A DNA stretch of 64,000 nt, from assembly GCF_019925205.1 (NCBI RefSeq), contig NC_083565.1, positions 22,968,241 through 23,032,240 of the forward strand. The letters run 5' to 3'. The position numbers and the translations under genes were made by a program. This DNA is from Metopolophium dirhodum (taxonomy: Eukaryota; Arthropoda; Insecta; Hemiptera; Aphididae). Every line of letters starts with the position of its first letter. Position 1 is the stretch's first letter. The notes below the pieces were generated by a model. The model saw only the letters and a program-made list of their open reading frames with translations. It had not been told where the DNA came from and searched no databases. Positions 27,953 through 42,450 of the stretch are shown here, piece after piece.

Positions 27953-30900
27953 GATATTACTTATATAATGATAAATAAATATAATGCAATTATGAAAAGT
28001 GTAAACACTAAATAACTATTATCGTGTACATTGTACAATATCGCTCTTCGAATTATTCATGTACCTAATTATGAAAATTCTATATATTATAAGTACTTAT
28101 ACCAGTTCCTATACCATGTGTGCACGTAAAAACCTAAATAAATTAAAAAACAAATAGTAGCTGATAACGATATCATCATTATAGATTTATAGGGTAAAAT
28201 ATTCGATGAAAGCACCACGTTACGATCGTCACAAACAACGTGCTTTCCGTCAAATTATCGCATAAATTGAATATTGTATAGCTATATATTTTACTAAATT
28301 TAAAAATGTGTTAGTAAAAGCCAATTATCATTACTATTCATAAAACGAGAAGACTCACATTTAAGCAATAAAATTTAAATTGAAAATGTAGGGTCACTGT
28401 AGCTACCCTAGGGCCCAAAATTATTATACGGAGTACGGAGAGCCCCTTTACTTCCTTATTTATAAACATATTATAAAAAAACAGTTTTTGATATAATTTA
28501 AACCTTTCATTCTTTTTTAATCAGCCATATTATTTTTAAAATCAACAGACCAATAATTTGTCCTATTTTGATTTTTACCGCCTGCAATAATAAGCAATCA
28601 TGTGTTCAATGTTTATATTCGACAAAGATAAATGGTGGTTGCAAGTTGCAACGTATTCATATTTTGAAATAATCGGAATGGTATGAAATGTTCTTTTTGG
28701 TACTATTTTGCTATGTGACGCTATTATTAAAGGCATTAAACTCTGGTGAGTATAGAATATAGATACTAAAATGTGGACGTTTGGACTAGGGCTAAAAGTT
28801 GGCTCAAGCACTTTTACCAAATTTCTTTTAAGCTTGCTTAAAACTTTGGTATTTGGTTAATGAATGTTTGGAATTTACTATTTAAGTAATAATTATATTA
28901 TTGTATAAAATTATTAACTAAAATTTATAGGTAAAATAAAACAAAGAAACATAAAAAAAAGGAAATTCATTACATAAAATTAGGAAATCCATATTTATGC
29001 GTGTATGTAGATACCTAATTTATTAAATATAAGTATAAATATAGGTTTGTTTTTACGAATTGATCTATTCACTGTAGCTTATAAAGACTATAACGGAGGC
29101 TATTTTAGAGTTCCCTCTGATTATGCTCGTAGCTAACTTCCTTGCCCTATCCTTACTACTCACTTATGCCATTTCGTAAGGCCATAACTACCCTCTTCAC
29201 CCGATGCTCGAAGCCTGTACCCACCAACAACCTATGTTTTTTGATTTTCATATTTATGATGTATTCTTCTACAACTTTTTATCTTACATTTTTAACTATA
29301 GTATATTTCTCTGCTACACATATTGTTAACTGCAGTTTGGCGTGTATGTTCCAATAAATAATATATTATAGGTATTATGGGTATACCTACTTAAATTTCT
29401 AAAAAAATAATGGGTTATCCTTCTTACAATCAACAATTATCGAATAATTCATGAATCATGAAGTCTAATTTACATAAATGACCGCGTAAAATAAAATACA
29501 AAAAAGTCTATAAAATAAGTAATATTTCAATATTATATGGCACCTACTCTTACTTGTAATAATAATGTACCATAATAATATTATATAAGTGTGTCCGCAT
29601 GTAGTGTTAAATTATACGTTTTTTCGTGCGCACATTACATTATGATGATGGTTTGATTATCCAGCAGTCATAGTCCAGCGACTATAAAAGTAGCTCCCCA
29701 TGTGTGAGTAAGTGGGAAGGGAAACAACGCGTATATATTACACTACATTCGTATTAGTGTGTGTGCGTTATAGGTGTACAAACAGCCGGCGGGCCCCATC
29801 TGAGACGAGGAGAGGTATCTACCTATATATAGTAAACACTGGATGACAGCTCTTTGTCAAATTCGTCGTAATTATCGGTAGTTTAAAATGTTCTTATTTT
29901 TCACGTTTAGATTTAATGTGTGTGTGGGGGGTCACCCTGTAATTTTCACCTGGACAAGCAATGCACGGGTGTAAATGGGAAGAAAAAAAAACGTTTCGTT
30001 GTCGCCGAAGGATTTTTCCTCGTTGAAAAGGAGAAAAAAAATGAAACGTGTACACACCCGTTTCTTGCGTGGGACGGTTTACAAGAATTACGACTTACCG
30101 AGCTGTTTTTGTTTCAATAATATTATAATCGACGGCGATCTGGATGTGACCCATGTCCCAAGGACAAAATATATGTAATTTTATCGGAATTCTACTTTTA
30201 AGAATAAAATATTTGCTCGTTTATTTCAAATGCGACTCGTTTCGATCGCCAGGAGCAGTCAAAGAAAGCAGAATAGTGGTTGCATTTATTATGAATTTAT
30301 TTATATTAGCGTCTTTTCAGATTATACTTATTTATACACGTCGTATGGGTTACCATATGGTGAATAAACAAATTTAACTGCTTATAATATTATTGTACAC
30401 GAATTACGCATATTCTTGTATGACATATTATTGTAATATGTTGTAACTTTTTATTCGAAAGAATATCAGAATAGTGATATCATTATGGGATTAATTATGT
30501 GTAAATATTTTTGAATTTTCATACACAAGTAGATAAAATAATATTATTATTTCAAGTTGTATGAGCGTAACTCATAAAAAAACCTGAAGATCAAATGGAA
30601 TGTCTTCTGTTCCCAATTTTCAAACCAAATAAACACCTTAAATACTGGTTTTAATAATTTAGAAATAATCTCGATATAAATAATTATTATTTTATTTTTA
30701 TTATTAGTATAGTACCAATATTATACTGCATTACCTACTTATGTCTTATGTACTTAAACTTATATTACTTATTTACTTCATTAATTTATTTTATATTTTT
30801 ATTGTTATATAATGTTGATATTTTTAGTTATTGTTACTAATTATTGGTTAGTGTAGTAATATAATAATAATTAATATTATGGTCATAGTATTTAGTAATA

Positions 30901-33269
30901 TAATAACAACCTAATTAACTATGCAAATTAATAAATCAAACAAATCGTTATTATTTTATTTAGTACCTATATTAAATAATTTATAAATTATAACGTACCT
31001 ATATGTTATAATATATTATATACTGATGGCCGATGGGTGATTAAATATTTATTTTGAAGATTTACGCTTCCTTCGACTGAAATTTAAAATATGAAACTGT
31101 GGTCGTTCAAATTTATAACTTCTTTTAAAAAAAAATAATAATAAATATTTTAATATAAGTAAGTTATAGTAGTTTGGACTTAGGAGATCAGAAAAGGGTG
31201 TGAACGATTTTGCGCGCATGATAAAATGGGGGATAAAGAAAATAAGTGTAATATTTAATATGAAATCTATATTTATGGGATCAGCGATTGTGTTTAGCGG
31301 GATATATTCTAAATTTATCTGTTATACGTGATACGTATAAAATATTGTCTTTCACATCGAAATAACTTAACTATTGAGATTAAAAAGTATTTTTTAGAAG
31401 TAAAATAAGTTTAAAACTATGAATACTATATCATAAAAGAAGTTTTAAAGTACCAAATTAACTTATCTTTCGAAGTGTAGCCCAGAAAAAATGCACATAG
31501 CTTTAGAATAAAGATTAAAATGAAAAAAATAACGTAGTATTTACAATTTACATAGGTGCCCAACTGCACAGCAACACATTTATACCGTAATTTATATGAA
31601 ATATTTTTAATATTATACATAATGTAAAGTTATGTCTTAAACAAAAAGTGAGTTAAAAATCGAATGGAAGTCGCTAAAAATATTATGTATGCTAACTGGT
31701 AATGAAATGTTCATTTTAGTTGTTATTATTATAATTAAAAATTACCATATTTTTACGATTTAAACATTAATTCATAGTTAACTTTGCTCTATAAGTACCT
31801 AGTAAGGTAATACAATTTATGAAATACTTATTTAATATATATATGTATATTAATACCTACTTATAAACAGTTATTTTTATGATCTATTTTGATTCTATTA
31901 AATATTTAGTGCGATATTTAAACAACTAGAATTTGTAAAATTAATTTAGAGACGTAATTTAAAGGAGGGGTCAGGGTGTACAGTTGCAACCCATAATTTT
32001 AAAATAGTCCCAATTGGCCAGCTGAAATTATGCATAATTTTTTATATAGGTAATTTATGTTTTTTAATAAGTAATAACAGTTGAAATATAAATAAACAAA
32101 TATCGCACTATCAATTAATTGAGTAAACAATTAAACATTACAAGTATAGTAAAAGAGTATTATAAGTTTATAACTATAATACGAGATAATCTACAATCGT
32201 TGATTATTATACTGAATCACTGTTATTATATTGAATATCATAAAGTTCATGGTTTAAAGTTTAAGCCGTTTTTGTAACAGTTTTTTTACGCCACACGGCT
32301 GGCACTTGACAGTAGTATAACTAATAAAACGTGATAACGGAAGTCGGTAACAAACTGATAAATTTAAAATCCAGCGATCACTACGTTATAATATTAAAAT
32401 TAATACATTTGTTTTTCATATAATAATTGTATTTTTAGAGCATTTTACAAAAGTATATAAAAGTTATAAATATAAAATATAAATGACAAATAATAAAGGT
32501 TAATATTATATTTGCTTTTTTTATTGCCAATATGGCGTAATCATATTTTGTCCTCTCCTGCAAGTTTTTTATGCATTATACTTATCGGTTTTTAAAAGTA
32601 AAGCAATAAATTATTTATTATATTTTAGTTTTTAAATTGCTTTAACTATTTATGTTGATGCGGTCCATGATCTAAAAAATAAAATAAAATCAGGATAATG
32701 CTCAGAGGTTTTCTATTTTTATATACCCTGGTGAAATTTTAAAATAGACTGCTTTAAATCATGAAAATCCGAAAAAAATATAATATACCTATACATATTT
32801 ACGTTCGATCAGAACAAAATAATATCTGTAGATATAAGTACTTACAGTCAATTCTCGGTAACTCAAACCTTGATATCTCAAATATGAAAAATTATCCTTC
32901 AAACGCCCTAACATTTTTAATTATTTAAATTTTTTCTCCTTGAATATCGAGTTATTGCGAGCAACTAGGTCCATCTATAGAAGCTATTTGCTATCGTGGC
33001 CATTCGCGAGTATATGTATTATGTATTATCCGCTAAAGACATTCAAAATATGTACCTACGCTGCAGTATAAGTATAAGTGGGTAGGTAGGTGTACCTAAA
33101 AAAGAAGAAATTATCATCAAACGCGTTTGCTTTTTTCCGTTTATATGCGATAATTACACCACATATTATACATCAATACATCAATCTAGTGTCCGAATTA
33201 AGAAGAATAACGTATTTGAAACTTGCTAGCATTTGGCGGTTTTGGTTTTTTTCTTCATATACCAGCGTT

Positions 33270-33440
33270 TAGTTCGCTTATCGTATCGTGGCGGTGGCTT
33301 CGACGGATCGATACTCGCCGCCGCGGCCGACGAGGGAACCCTTTTTTCGGCGGGACGATCATCCGAAGGGTCGACAATTTGCACGCTCAAGCGGACACTG
33401 GAAACGGCGTTGGCGGCGGGGGACTACATATACACAACAC
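33270..33440. promoter_or_regulatory. CpG-rich island
   Basis: Compact block (CTCGCCGCCGCGGCCGACGA; TTTTCGGCGGGACGATCATC; GGAAACGGCGTTGGCGGCGG). Two + frames are open across it, neither with recognisable protein features. Possibly regulatory or a non-coding exon. Confidence 0.3.
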
Positions 33441-34076
33441 AATAATGACTGAGGCTATGACGTTATAATAGAATACGCGTTATAAAAAAATCTTACCCTC
33501 GACGGGTGAAAAAAAACCACGCATATTATATATATTATAAGGGAGCCACGCCGACGATTGAATATAAGCCGTACAAGTGAAGGGGTGAAGTGTGGTGTGG
33601 TGACCGCCGATTATTTCCTCAGACAATGTATATATATATTCATAATAGTATATAAGAGAAAGGCCATTAACTGATCGCGCTTATGGTATACATAATGTCC
33701 TAATATACTACTTATAGTAATAATAATATTTGTAATGCATAATATGTACCCAGATGCAACCTGCAATAGGCGTATATGCCAATATATGGAGAGCAGTAGG
33801 ATATTACATTTGTAGTTTAAGACGATAACAATATATTTTAATTTTCCTTAAATTACTTTTAATCAACCGTGAACACTGTGTAGTGTGTACAGGTTATTCC
33901 AAAACTCTGCTGAAAAAAATACGACTTTTCTAATAATTATAGTCTCCTGTAGATCACAACTATTGTGGTCCAGTGGCATAATTTCAGTTTTAGTTAAGCT
34001 AGGCTGACTAGGGCAACCACCCACTGATTGACCGATTCAACATTCTTTTCACGCAAATTCACATACCATGACATCC

Positions 34077-34092
34077 GGGGGGGGGGGGGGGG
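34077..34092 (+). repeat. G16 homopolymer
   Basis: Sixteen consecutive G following CATCC. Confidence 0.93.
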
Positions 34093-34639
34093 TATGCAAA
34101 TATTCAAGTATTTGAACGTCACATTTTGAAGTATTAAAATATAACGCCTCCATGGTCAAAAATAACTAATAATGGAAATGAAACATAGTTATTTACATTT
34201 TACATAATACCTACCTATACATGTTATATTTAGCAAATAGGTCTTATATCTAATATTCTGATGTGGGTAAAGTTTTGGTAGTTTGTACCGCATTGATTAT
34301 AAAATAATAGTTTAATAACACATCAAAATAATTTAAAATCAATGTTTGTATAATAATATATAATATATAACATTTCCAAGGATGGTGGGTATAAAGCCCC
34401 TTAGCCTCTCCTCCTGGATCCGCTCCTGCTACCACACAGTCGTTTCAAATTGTCTGTAGTCGTTGTTACGCATTATACAGTAACACGCTATTATCATATT
34501 ATATTGGGTATATAAAAATAATATTAATTGAAAAAATATTTTTTAAATATTATGTTGGTTTGTTGAATATTTCTACATTCTGTTTTTTATTCAATAAATT
34601 AATTAGTTAAAAAGAATACACTGGCGTCGATAATATTCT

Positions 34640-35020
34640 AAAACAAAAATATTTGAGGGGTTATTGCGGTCGTCATCATCCGTGCCCAAAATTACTATCG
34701 TCAGCTTTCTTATTCAGCGATCAACACCTGCACACTCCGATAAAATCAGAGAATTACCATTTAAAAGTGCACACTCGCACCGGAAACCGTAACGCTAATT
34801 ATAAAGGATAATATGAAAAAAACGCTATTATTACCTATACCGGCTACTGCGGCTACACGGTAACAACAATTTAAAACACCAATTATTACAAAGATTACTA
34901 CACGCCGGCATACATACTATATCGCCTTCACTATAGATACAGCCCACGGTTATTTACAGATAATCAGTTGTCTATACCTATACTGAATAACCATAACCGT
35001 GGAGATGGCAACGCAAAATC
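34640..35020. other. GC-richer non-coding segment with an inverted repeat
   Basis: Contains CGGTCGTCATCATCCGTGCC and CACCGGAAACCGTAACG. The perfect 10-bp inverted pair CCACGGTTAT (34944-34953) and ATAACCGTGG (34993-35002) is separated by 39 bases. No ORF of note. Confidence 0.35.
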
Positions 35021-35559
35021 AGTATATAATCCACCAGATCTCTGCTTTTTTGCACTTTACGAAGCCACGTATAATATACCCTCCCGACTTCCCATCATAC
35101 AATATAACTTCATGCTGGTCTATCAGTATGTTAATTCATTGAGTTTAAATCAATATATGACGTTGGTTCAAACGGATATATTTGAATTATTATTATTTAT
35201 CTTTCATTAATAATACTTATTCATTAACGACTCGCACTCTTCTTAATATTACCTGCTCGAGTATATTAAACTGTTGACTAAACTCATATTACGATACTGT
35301 CCTTAATTCACAAATTATACTTATACTAATTAAACTTATACTAAATTATACTATGGGTATTCAGCTATATTATTTACGGTCTGTTCACTGGCTTTGTTTT
35401 AACGCGGATTTCGTAATATTCTTTTCTTATTCGAAGTTATTTTTAAAGTTATTATAGACGAAATAATATACACATAAGTGACTTTGCATACTGTTATAGT
35501 AATATGAAGTCTGAACTCTGATAAGCCCACCTCGAATCCATCATAATTATCGTATGTAC

Positions 35560-35730
35560 CGAGCCGACCCTCTCGCAATCGTTTTTCGCGTGTAGAATAG
35601 CACACGTGCACGACTTTATTTAGGGAATGAGCGCACGCCGTCAATTGATTACGACGTCGTGTCGCGCGTCATCGGGACCAACACGCGACCGTTGTCGAGA
35701 TTTATGCGCGTCTCCGACGACATTGGGTCG
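35560..35730. promoter_or_regulatory. CpG-rich island
   Basis: GACGTCGTGTCGCGCGTCATC, CACGCGACCGTTGTCGAG and GCGCGTCTCCGACGACATTG lie within AT-rich flanks. A short minus-strand ORF enters it (35399-35644) but has no family resemblance. Confidence 0.3.
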
Positions 35731-38700
35731 TATGAAATAAGCTTGTCACACAGTTGCTCGGTAGAAAAAGAGTAATTTTATTTAAAACCGGACATACGCA
35801 CGAATGCCTAGAGTAAGTTGCGCGGAACAGAATTCATTTATAGAAAAATAGAAACCGATCAAACCGCACAATATTGAAACGGCTAAACATTTTGGTCAAC
35901 CTCAAATATTATTATAGTAATAATAATTAAAATACATAATACGATTTATACACGCGTATTATATTACATACGAACATCTTATGGAAAACATATTCAAATT
36001 TTAGCCTGCAATGGCGTAATGCCCGCAAGTCAAAACTTTTTTACTAGGTATGAAAAAAATGTATTTTCAAAGGGGTGGGGTCAGCTTTGGGACATTTTTA
36101 TACCAGAAACACACCAATAAACTAGCTAGGTACCTAAGTTAATGATGTTTACTGTATAGAGTTTAATATTATTCATATTTCAAACTATTATAATGATACA
36201 CCTATTGATACTACTACTTCACTCAACTGAAATTAATATTAAAAAAATCGAATATATAAAATAATGCTCTATATAAAGTATGAGCACGTAAATCCTTAAT
36301 ATAAAGGTATATTTATCTGAATAAACTTTAAATATAAATTTTTACTCATTAAAATTACATTTAGACTATTTAATATTTAAATTATTTTATAGTTTAAGAC
36401 GTAGATACACTATTTTTTTTAAATAATAAAATAATATGTAGATATCTATTGCGATAAGTACTTTTTTCATTTATATAATTATAGATTTGTCTTATGTAAT
36501 AATATTCACCTACGTACTATATAATATACGTACCTACAATGTACCTAAATAATTGTTTTTAATATTTAACGAATTTAAATTAAAATAAATTTATCAAAGG
36601 AATATATCTATTGGTTTCTTTCATACTTGTGCTAAAAAGACAATTTGGACGTATTAATTATTTCATCCTAACTAATTCAATAACTTCTTATATAGGTTAT
36701 ACATTTGTTAAAAGACGTGAGTACATATTTTATTTGTGCATACATTATTTGATATAAAAATAGTTTAGATTATTATATACCTAAATTGAAAGAAAATATA
36801 TATTTTGTTAGAATGATATTATTATAAAATCTTGCAAAATCATTAAATAAAAATCTCTTATTGGAAATCATTCAATCACATTTTTTTCTATTATCATATT
36901 CCTTTGTGATTTCTTTTCTTTGAGTACCTACCTACTCGTTGGAATATCTGAATGTATTTCATCCACTTTTTTATTTATTGATGAACTCCTGCTGTGTAAT
37001 AAAAATAATCATTTCAAGCTAATGGTATAATGTACTAGCTAGGGAGTTCGTTTTATCAATAAATCATATTTGTATGCATGTATGGTACAATTAAATCATG
37101 TTTATTTAATAAATTCTAATCAATTTCTGTGAGGTATTAATAAAAATCAAATTTATTACACGTGCATCTACACTTAACAGTATAGATGAAAAAAAACTAT
37201 AAGACAACAATAGAAAAAAATTGGTTCCTTTGTTATAACACGCATTTAAATTTGAGTAGGTAGATACGTAGGTACAAATTATGGTATTCATTTAAGCGAT
37301 AAAAACTAAGTACTGAAGGAATTCAACAAACTATAATATATTAGTAATTACTAATTAGTATATAATATAGTGAGGTATAAAATATATTGAATATTCTATT
37401 TTTAATTTTATGTTAGTAAAAAAAATGTAACTATGATGTAACAAATGTAACAAATGTAAGTAGGTAATTGGATTTTACAGAAAGTTGGGAATAATATTCT
37501 CTCGAGGCTGGTTGAAAAAGAAGGGAGGTGGAAAAAAGTCATGATAATACCTATTTAGTTTCATTAAAAATAAATAAGTAGCTGAAGTATAAATGAATGA
37601 GTTTAATTCCGGGTTCTGTGTGAATTTACTAGATGGTATACTTACACGAAATTAGGAAACGACAAAACAGGTCTATTCCATACAAATGGGTTAGGAGTAA
37701 AATAAATAAAGAATAATTGCTGGGGGTGGTAACAACATTAATTTAAATTAACAAAACTAGATAACAAGGTATAAAAGCTTGAATGAATATTGTATACCAA
37801 GTTTTGTTGGAAATTGTGATGTTATTATAGTATTCAATCACAAAAAAAAATTATAATAATAATTTTGGATTACTGCCATGAAAATAATAATACCACGCCA
37901 TGTCATACATCCTTTATACAATGCATTATCCAAATATATTATATGGTGATGAAATGTGTCGAATATAATCAAATTTCAAAACTACTTGTAAACGGAGACT
38001 ATAAATTATGTGTAGTTTATACGCATGTGACATGCAGCGATAGTTTGTCATCGATTAATTATACCATGTATGAAAAGAGATTTGTAAAACATTTTCCCGT
38101 AAATTAATTTTCATATTTAAATGTATAATTATTAATAAGCGAATTTATAATACACCAGTTGCTATATTTTCCTCTACATCGTAGAGATTCAGATGTCTCT
38201 TTATGTATAGTTTATCTGTTTATAATTTATAATATGGTACGATAATTTATTATTTTGTGTATATTTTAATGTTATATCATTCACTACATGGATATCCGAT
38301 TAGTAGCAAAGGTTAATACTTTAATAGTAACAGACTTATGTATAGTATTACATTTTTATATTATTATATTAGGTAGGACGTACCTACATCAAAATTGTAA
38401 ATATCAATAATGTGTGAACATGTGTGAAAATCAGAATCCATATTAACCTTAATCGGGCCAACAATATAATTTATATATTAAAATAATAAAATGTATGGAT
38501 TCGTGTGTATTATTCATTGTGTACTAAACATAATAGGTTAGAAAGATATGGGGGCTATGGTGATTAGATAATTTTAGACTTAAGTAATTAATATTAATCT
38601 ATCAAGATTTTAAAAATTTTAAAAATTTTCCTAGTTTAATAAATTCTAGATACAATAATATTACATCTATTTTATATTTTTGTACAACCATTTTTAATGA

Positions 38701-41700
38701 TTATTATTTATTATTCATCAACATCGTAATTTTTAAAAATTCATCTGCTAACAATTTACGGTAAAAAAGGTTGGTTCACATTTGAAAAAAATAAATTTTT
38801 CATCACCTCAAGACACTTCTTGAATTGTTTTAAAAAATCTAAATAATTAAAAATATTATCTTAAATATAACTATACTTAAAAGTGCCAAAAATAAGTATT
38901 TGAATAAATTAATTTTTTAATGAAAAAGATGGGGATTAGCATGTTTGGTTTATCACTGCACTGTACATGCATTATAGAAACCTAACACTTCAATTACACA
39001 TAAATGTACATACTCAGTGGTGTAACTTGGAGTATTTTTTTTTTTTTTAGTATGGCCATCAGAAATATTTTTTACTTATTGTAGTAGGGGGGAGGCGACG
39101 CTAGCGAGGAAGATGTTGTGGGTTTAGTAGTACCACCACCCCTTGACTATATAGGTAACTATGATAAATTGTATTACAGTGCGTGGCCATATGACCATTC
39201 TTTAATATAAATTAGTTTTCAAAATATTAATGTTATTATTTACAAATATAGGTAGGTATATCTAATAAACTCTATGATGTTCATCATTAAGTTTGTTATT
39301 TTTCATAACACCCCACCACCCTTAGAAATCCCTCGGTACGCGTCGGTCGACGCCATTCTACCCCACCAATAATTTATCTATAGCAAATACGACTAAACAT
39401 ATTAAATATAATATTATATAGAACTAAAAAATTAGTGAAAATGTATCATTATATCAAGTGTATATAACTTTAGTTTTTAAATGTATAAGTACCCAAATGT
39501 GGGCATACACTAGTTAAAAAGTTAAATTAAAAACATATTTAAATTTCATTAATATAAATCTATAAATGTGGTTAAAATTATAATAGTTAAGTAAATATTT
39601 TTTTATTATAATCATGTTGTAGAAATATAGACAATGATTTTAAATAAAACTAAACTATTAAATATTTTTTGTTTCAATAATTTATAATAGCCGCAAACTT
39701 ATAGTTGATAAACTATTACAGTGTTACATGAAGGAATAGTTGGATGAATTAATACACCATTATTACAAAGTATAACAAAGTATAACAAAGTTATTAATTA
39801 AAACAATTTGAAAGTTGCACAATCACTAATGTGTGATAATTAAAAAAATTAATTAGGTAACTTGTTCTATTAACTGAGTTAAGTTAATGTTTTCTATACA
39901 TAAGAACTTTAAAATTTTGGAGTATTATAACTTATTTAGAAACTATTAACTTGTAATTTAACGTTATGAACAAACTAAACTAACTGAAGTTAATTTTTTT
40001 ATTAACTTCTCCACATTTACCTATACGGCTATAAAATGATCAATTTAAGTAATTAGATAAAACCCTTAAACCCACACAGTAACATAATATTCAATCATAA
40101 TGCTTTTGAAAAAAATGGTTGTAATATAAATTAAATATTAGAGCTTAAGATAGGGTCATAGGTGAGGAGGAAAACAATATCTTTGTCGCGACTGTAAAAT
40201 GTCATGCTGAAATTTCCCCCTATACCACCAGATTACACCTATGTAGGTACCCTTTAGTATTATGTCTAAAGCTGCACACGATTTATTCTTTATTTTAAAA
40301 TAAGTAAATTATAAAAATTACAATTTATATGATATTTGTATACGATATCGGATATAGGTACAATATACGTTACAAAAGTCCCATTTAACCCAAATCTATA
40401 TCCAAACTTCTTATATAATAGCAATATTTTTGTTTTTTTAAAACCTAACAAAAAATGTTTAAATAAAATGTTTTAAATATATGTTTTAATTTTTTAAATA
40501 ATAACCTTATATTTTTAAGTGATTTTATTAAAAATATATATTAAAATTAAGTACAAATTCTGATTTGATTAGATGTTCGATATTTGTGAGAATAATATAG
40601 GTATAGTATACCTAAATACTTTTTTTTTCGTTGTATCGAGGACCGGGGAGGAACTGCTGTAGGCAATACTTTTTCCCCGGCCTTATCGTTTCTTTTTGAC
40701 ATCAAAACAAATTAATAATAACGAAATACACCACCAGTTTTGAAAAACTGAGTAATTTTAAAATAAAATGAAGTATAGAGTAAAACTATATTGAAGGATT
40801 ATTATAAAAAAAAAAAATGGTGAAATACCTATAGATTGATTTAGATGAATTCGGTTCTTTTTAGTCTTAAGCTGACTAATTCTATTTTTGATTTTAGTGT
40901 ACGAATATCAAAAATTTTAATTGCTCTAACTTCACTGTAATTAGAAAAAATTTTACTCGTCGCTAAAAAAAATTATAGATAGCATACCTATCTTTATAAC
41001 TATTAGATTCTATATATATCTAATAGCTATTAGAATTTTAAAAAATGTATTTAGAACCACTGCTGAAAACTTCGCTTTTATATTTTAAATATATTTAATA
41101 TAAAGTTTATAGTAACTAATTGATTTTAATAATAGGTACCTATGTATATTTCTTAGGTACCTTCACAATAATATCTCGGTTAATCAATTGAAATAGCTGA
41201 CATCAGTAAGAGTAACAATGTACATTATAATGCCAATATTATACAAGACGCGTCTCTCAAAGATTGCATGTCGATTTAAGTAACTGAATAATATTTATTC
41301 GCAAACATGAATATTTTATATTGATATTGGTTAATATTTATTATTCTATACCGATAGTCAATACCGACATACCATACCGGTATAGATTGTACAGTTAAAA
41401 ATTTTAATCCACGCAAATATACGCAAATAAAAGTTTCCTTGAAGCTACAATATTATTAATATGCATGATGTAACAATTCAACATGATTGTATAAAATTAA
41501 TTATATTATGCAAGGCATCATCAACAATTCAAAGACCTCATTTTAAAACTTTCCTAGTGTATAATATAATATAGTTGGGACGGTCGTTATCGCGGAGTAT
41601 GACATTTTTGATAATAATTATGTATTCTCTTACAGGCCTAATTTGTATGCAATGCGACAGGTCTTTTACTAATTAGGTCCAAAATGTCTTTGTTAATAGC

Positions 41701-41955
41701 TTTATTTTATGCATAAGTAAGTGCAAGTATGAAAAAATCCTAAATTTATTTTTTTCTCGCTGAAATAAAACGTGATTTATTACTATTATTTTGTTTGAAG
41801 AGTAAAATATATTCAATATAGTGTGTACTTTTCCCGGCGAGCGAGTTGTTAAAGCCGTTGTTTATTACTTATTAGTAATTATACTAATTAGCATACGATT
41901 TTTACGTTTTGAAAACAAATGATACAAACGTCGATAACATCATATTAGTATCTAT
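35731..41955. other. AT-rich non-coding DNA
   Basis: No gene supported. Minor structures are a 9-bp tandem word (ATGTAACAA, about 37435-37457), a 10-bp tandem (ACAAAGTATA, about 39766-39791), a CAGTGGTGTAA word at 39015 followed by a long T run, and a GC-cored inverted repeat at 40639-40684. Confidence 0.65.
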
Positions 41956-41959
41956 TTAA

Positions 41960-42320
41960 GAAGACGTCGCACCCGCATATGTTGTCTCCGTCTTACACGT
42001 GTAAGACATAGCAAATTTTACGCTCAGCAGATCACGTTTAGCGCCGTTAATTTTAAAATTAGAGTGAATTGACCTCTTATAAACATATCAAATTTTACGC
42101 TCAGTAAAAAACTTGTGGCTCCGTTAGTTTAAAAATTAGAGTGAATTGACCTCTTATAAGTCCATGAGGTTGCCTATATAATAATCTTACCTTTAGATTT
42201 TATAAGAGGTATATTCACTCTAGTTTTTAAACTGATAGAGCTACACGTGTTTTGCTGTGCGTACAATTTGCTATGTTACGCACTTGTAAGACAGAAACAA
42301 CACAAAGGTGTCACGTCCTC
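41960..42320. mobile_element. TTAA-flanked foldback MITE, full copy
   Basis: About 120 bp at each end form long terminal inverted repeats (left from GAAGACGTCGCACCCGC to ACCTCTTATAA, right the inverted counterpart), about three quarters identical by eye. TTAA flanks it at 41956-41959 and 42321-42324, as for TTAA-specific elements such as piggyBac derivatives. There is no coding capacity. Inside, a 77-bp step repeats part of the left arm: CAAATTTTACGCTCAG at 42012 and again at 42089, each followed by the CCGTTA word and AGAGTGAATTGACCTCTTAT. The superfamily is inferred only from the TTAA. Confidence 0.72.
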
Positions 42321-42324
42321 TTAA

Positions 42325-42450
42325 GAGGACGTCGCACCCGCACATGTTGTCTCCGTCTTACACGTGTACGACATGGCAAATTTTACGCTCAGCAGATCAC
42401 GTTTAGCCCCGTTAGTTTTAAAATTAGAGTGAATTTACTTCTTATACAAT
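42325..42450. mobile_element. Half copy (single left arm) of the TTAA-flanked MITE
   Basis: Starts GAGGACGTCGCACCCGCA directly after the TTAA that ends the full copy and follows the left arm through CAAATTTTACGCTCAGCAGA to TAGAGTGAATTTACTTCTTAT. Another TTAA lies at 42451-42454, so it may itself be a solo-arm insertion. It is the same strand sense as the left arm of the full copy and so meets that copy's right arm head to head, creating a 20-bp perfect palindrome at 42313-42332. Confidence 0.68.

Larger units (their letters stand above)
25093..33270. other. AT-rich non-coding DNA
   Basis: No gene supported. It contains dispersed-repeat copy C (26330-26960), a (TA)n run at 27931-27952 and a modestly GC-richer stretch at 29.7-30.25 kb where three short overlapping ORFs occur by chance. 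The remainder is AT-rich with frequent GTACCTA words. Confidence 0.65.

Noticed and set aside
29920..30377. Three overlapping + strand ORFs
   Set aside because: A-rich, Lys-rich translations in different frames with no motif; consistent with chance in a slightly GC-richer stretch.
33090..33468. ORFs of 60-81 codons in two + frames
   Set aside because: Openness in more than one frame follows from the CpG-rich composition; no domain and no splice logic.
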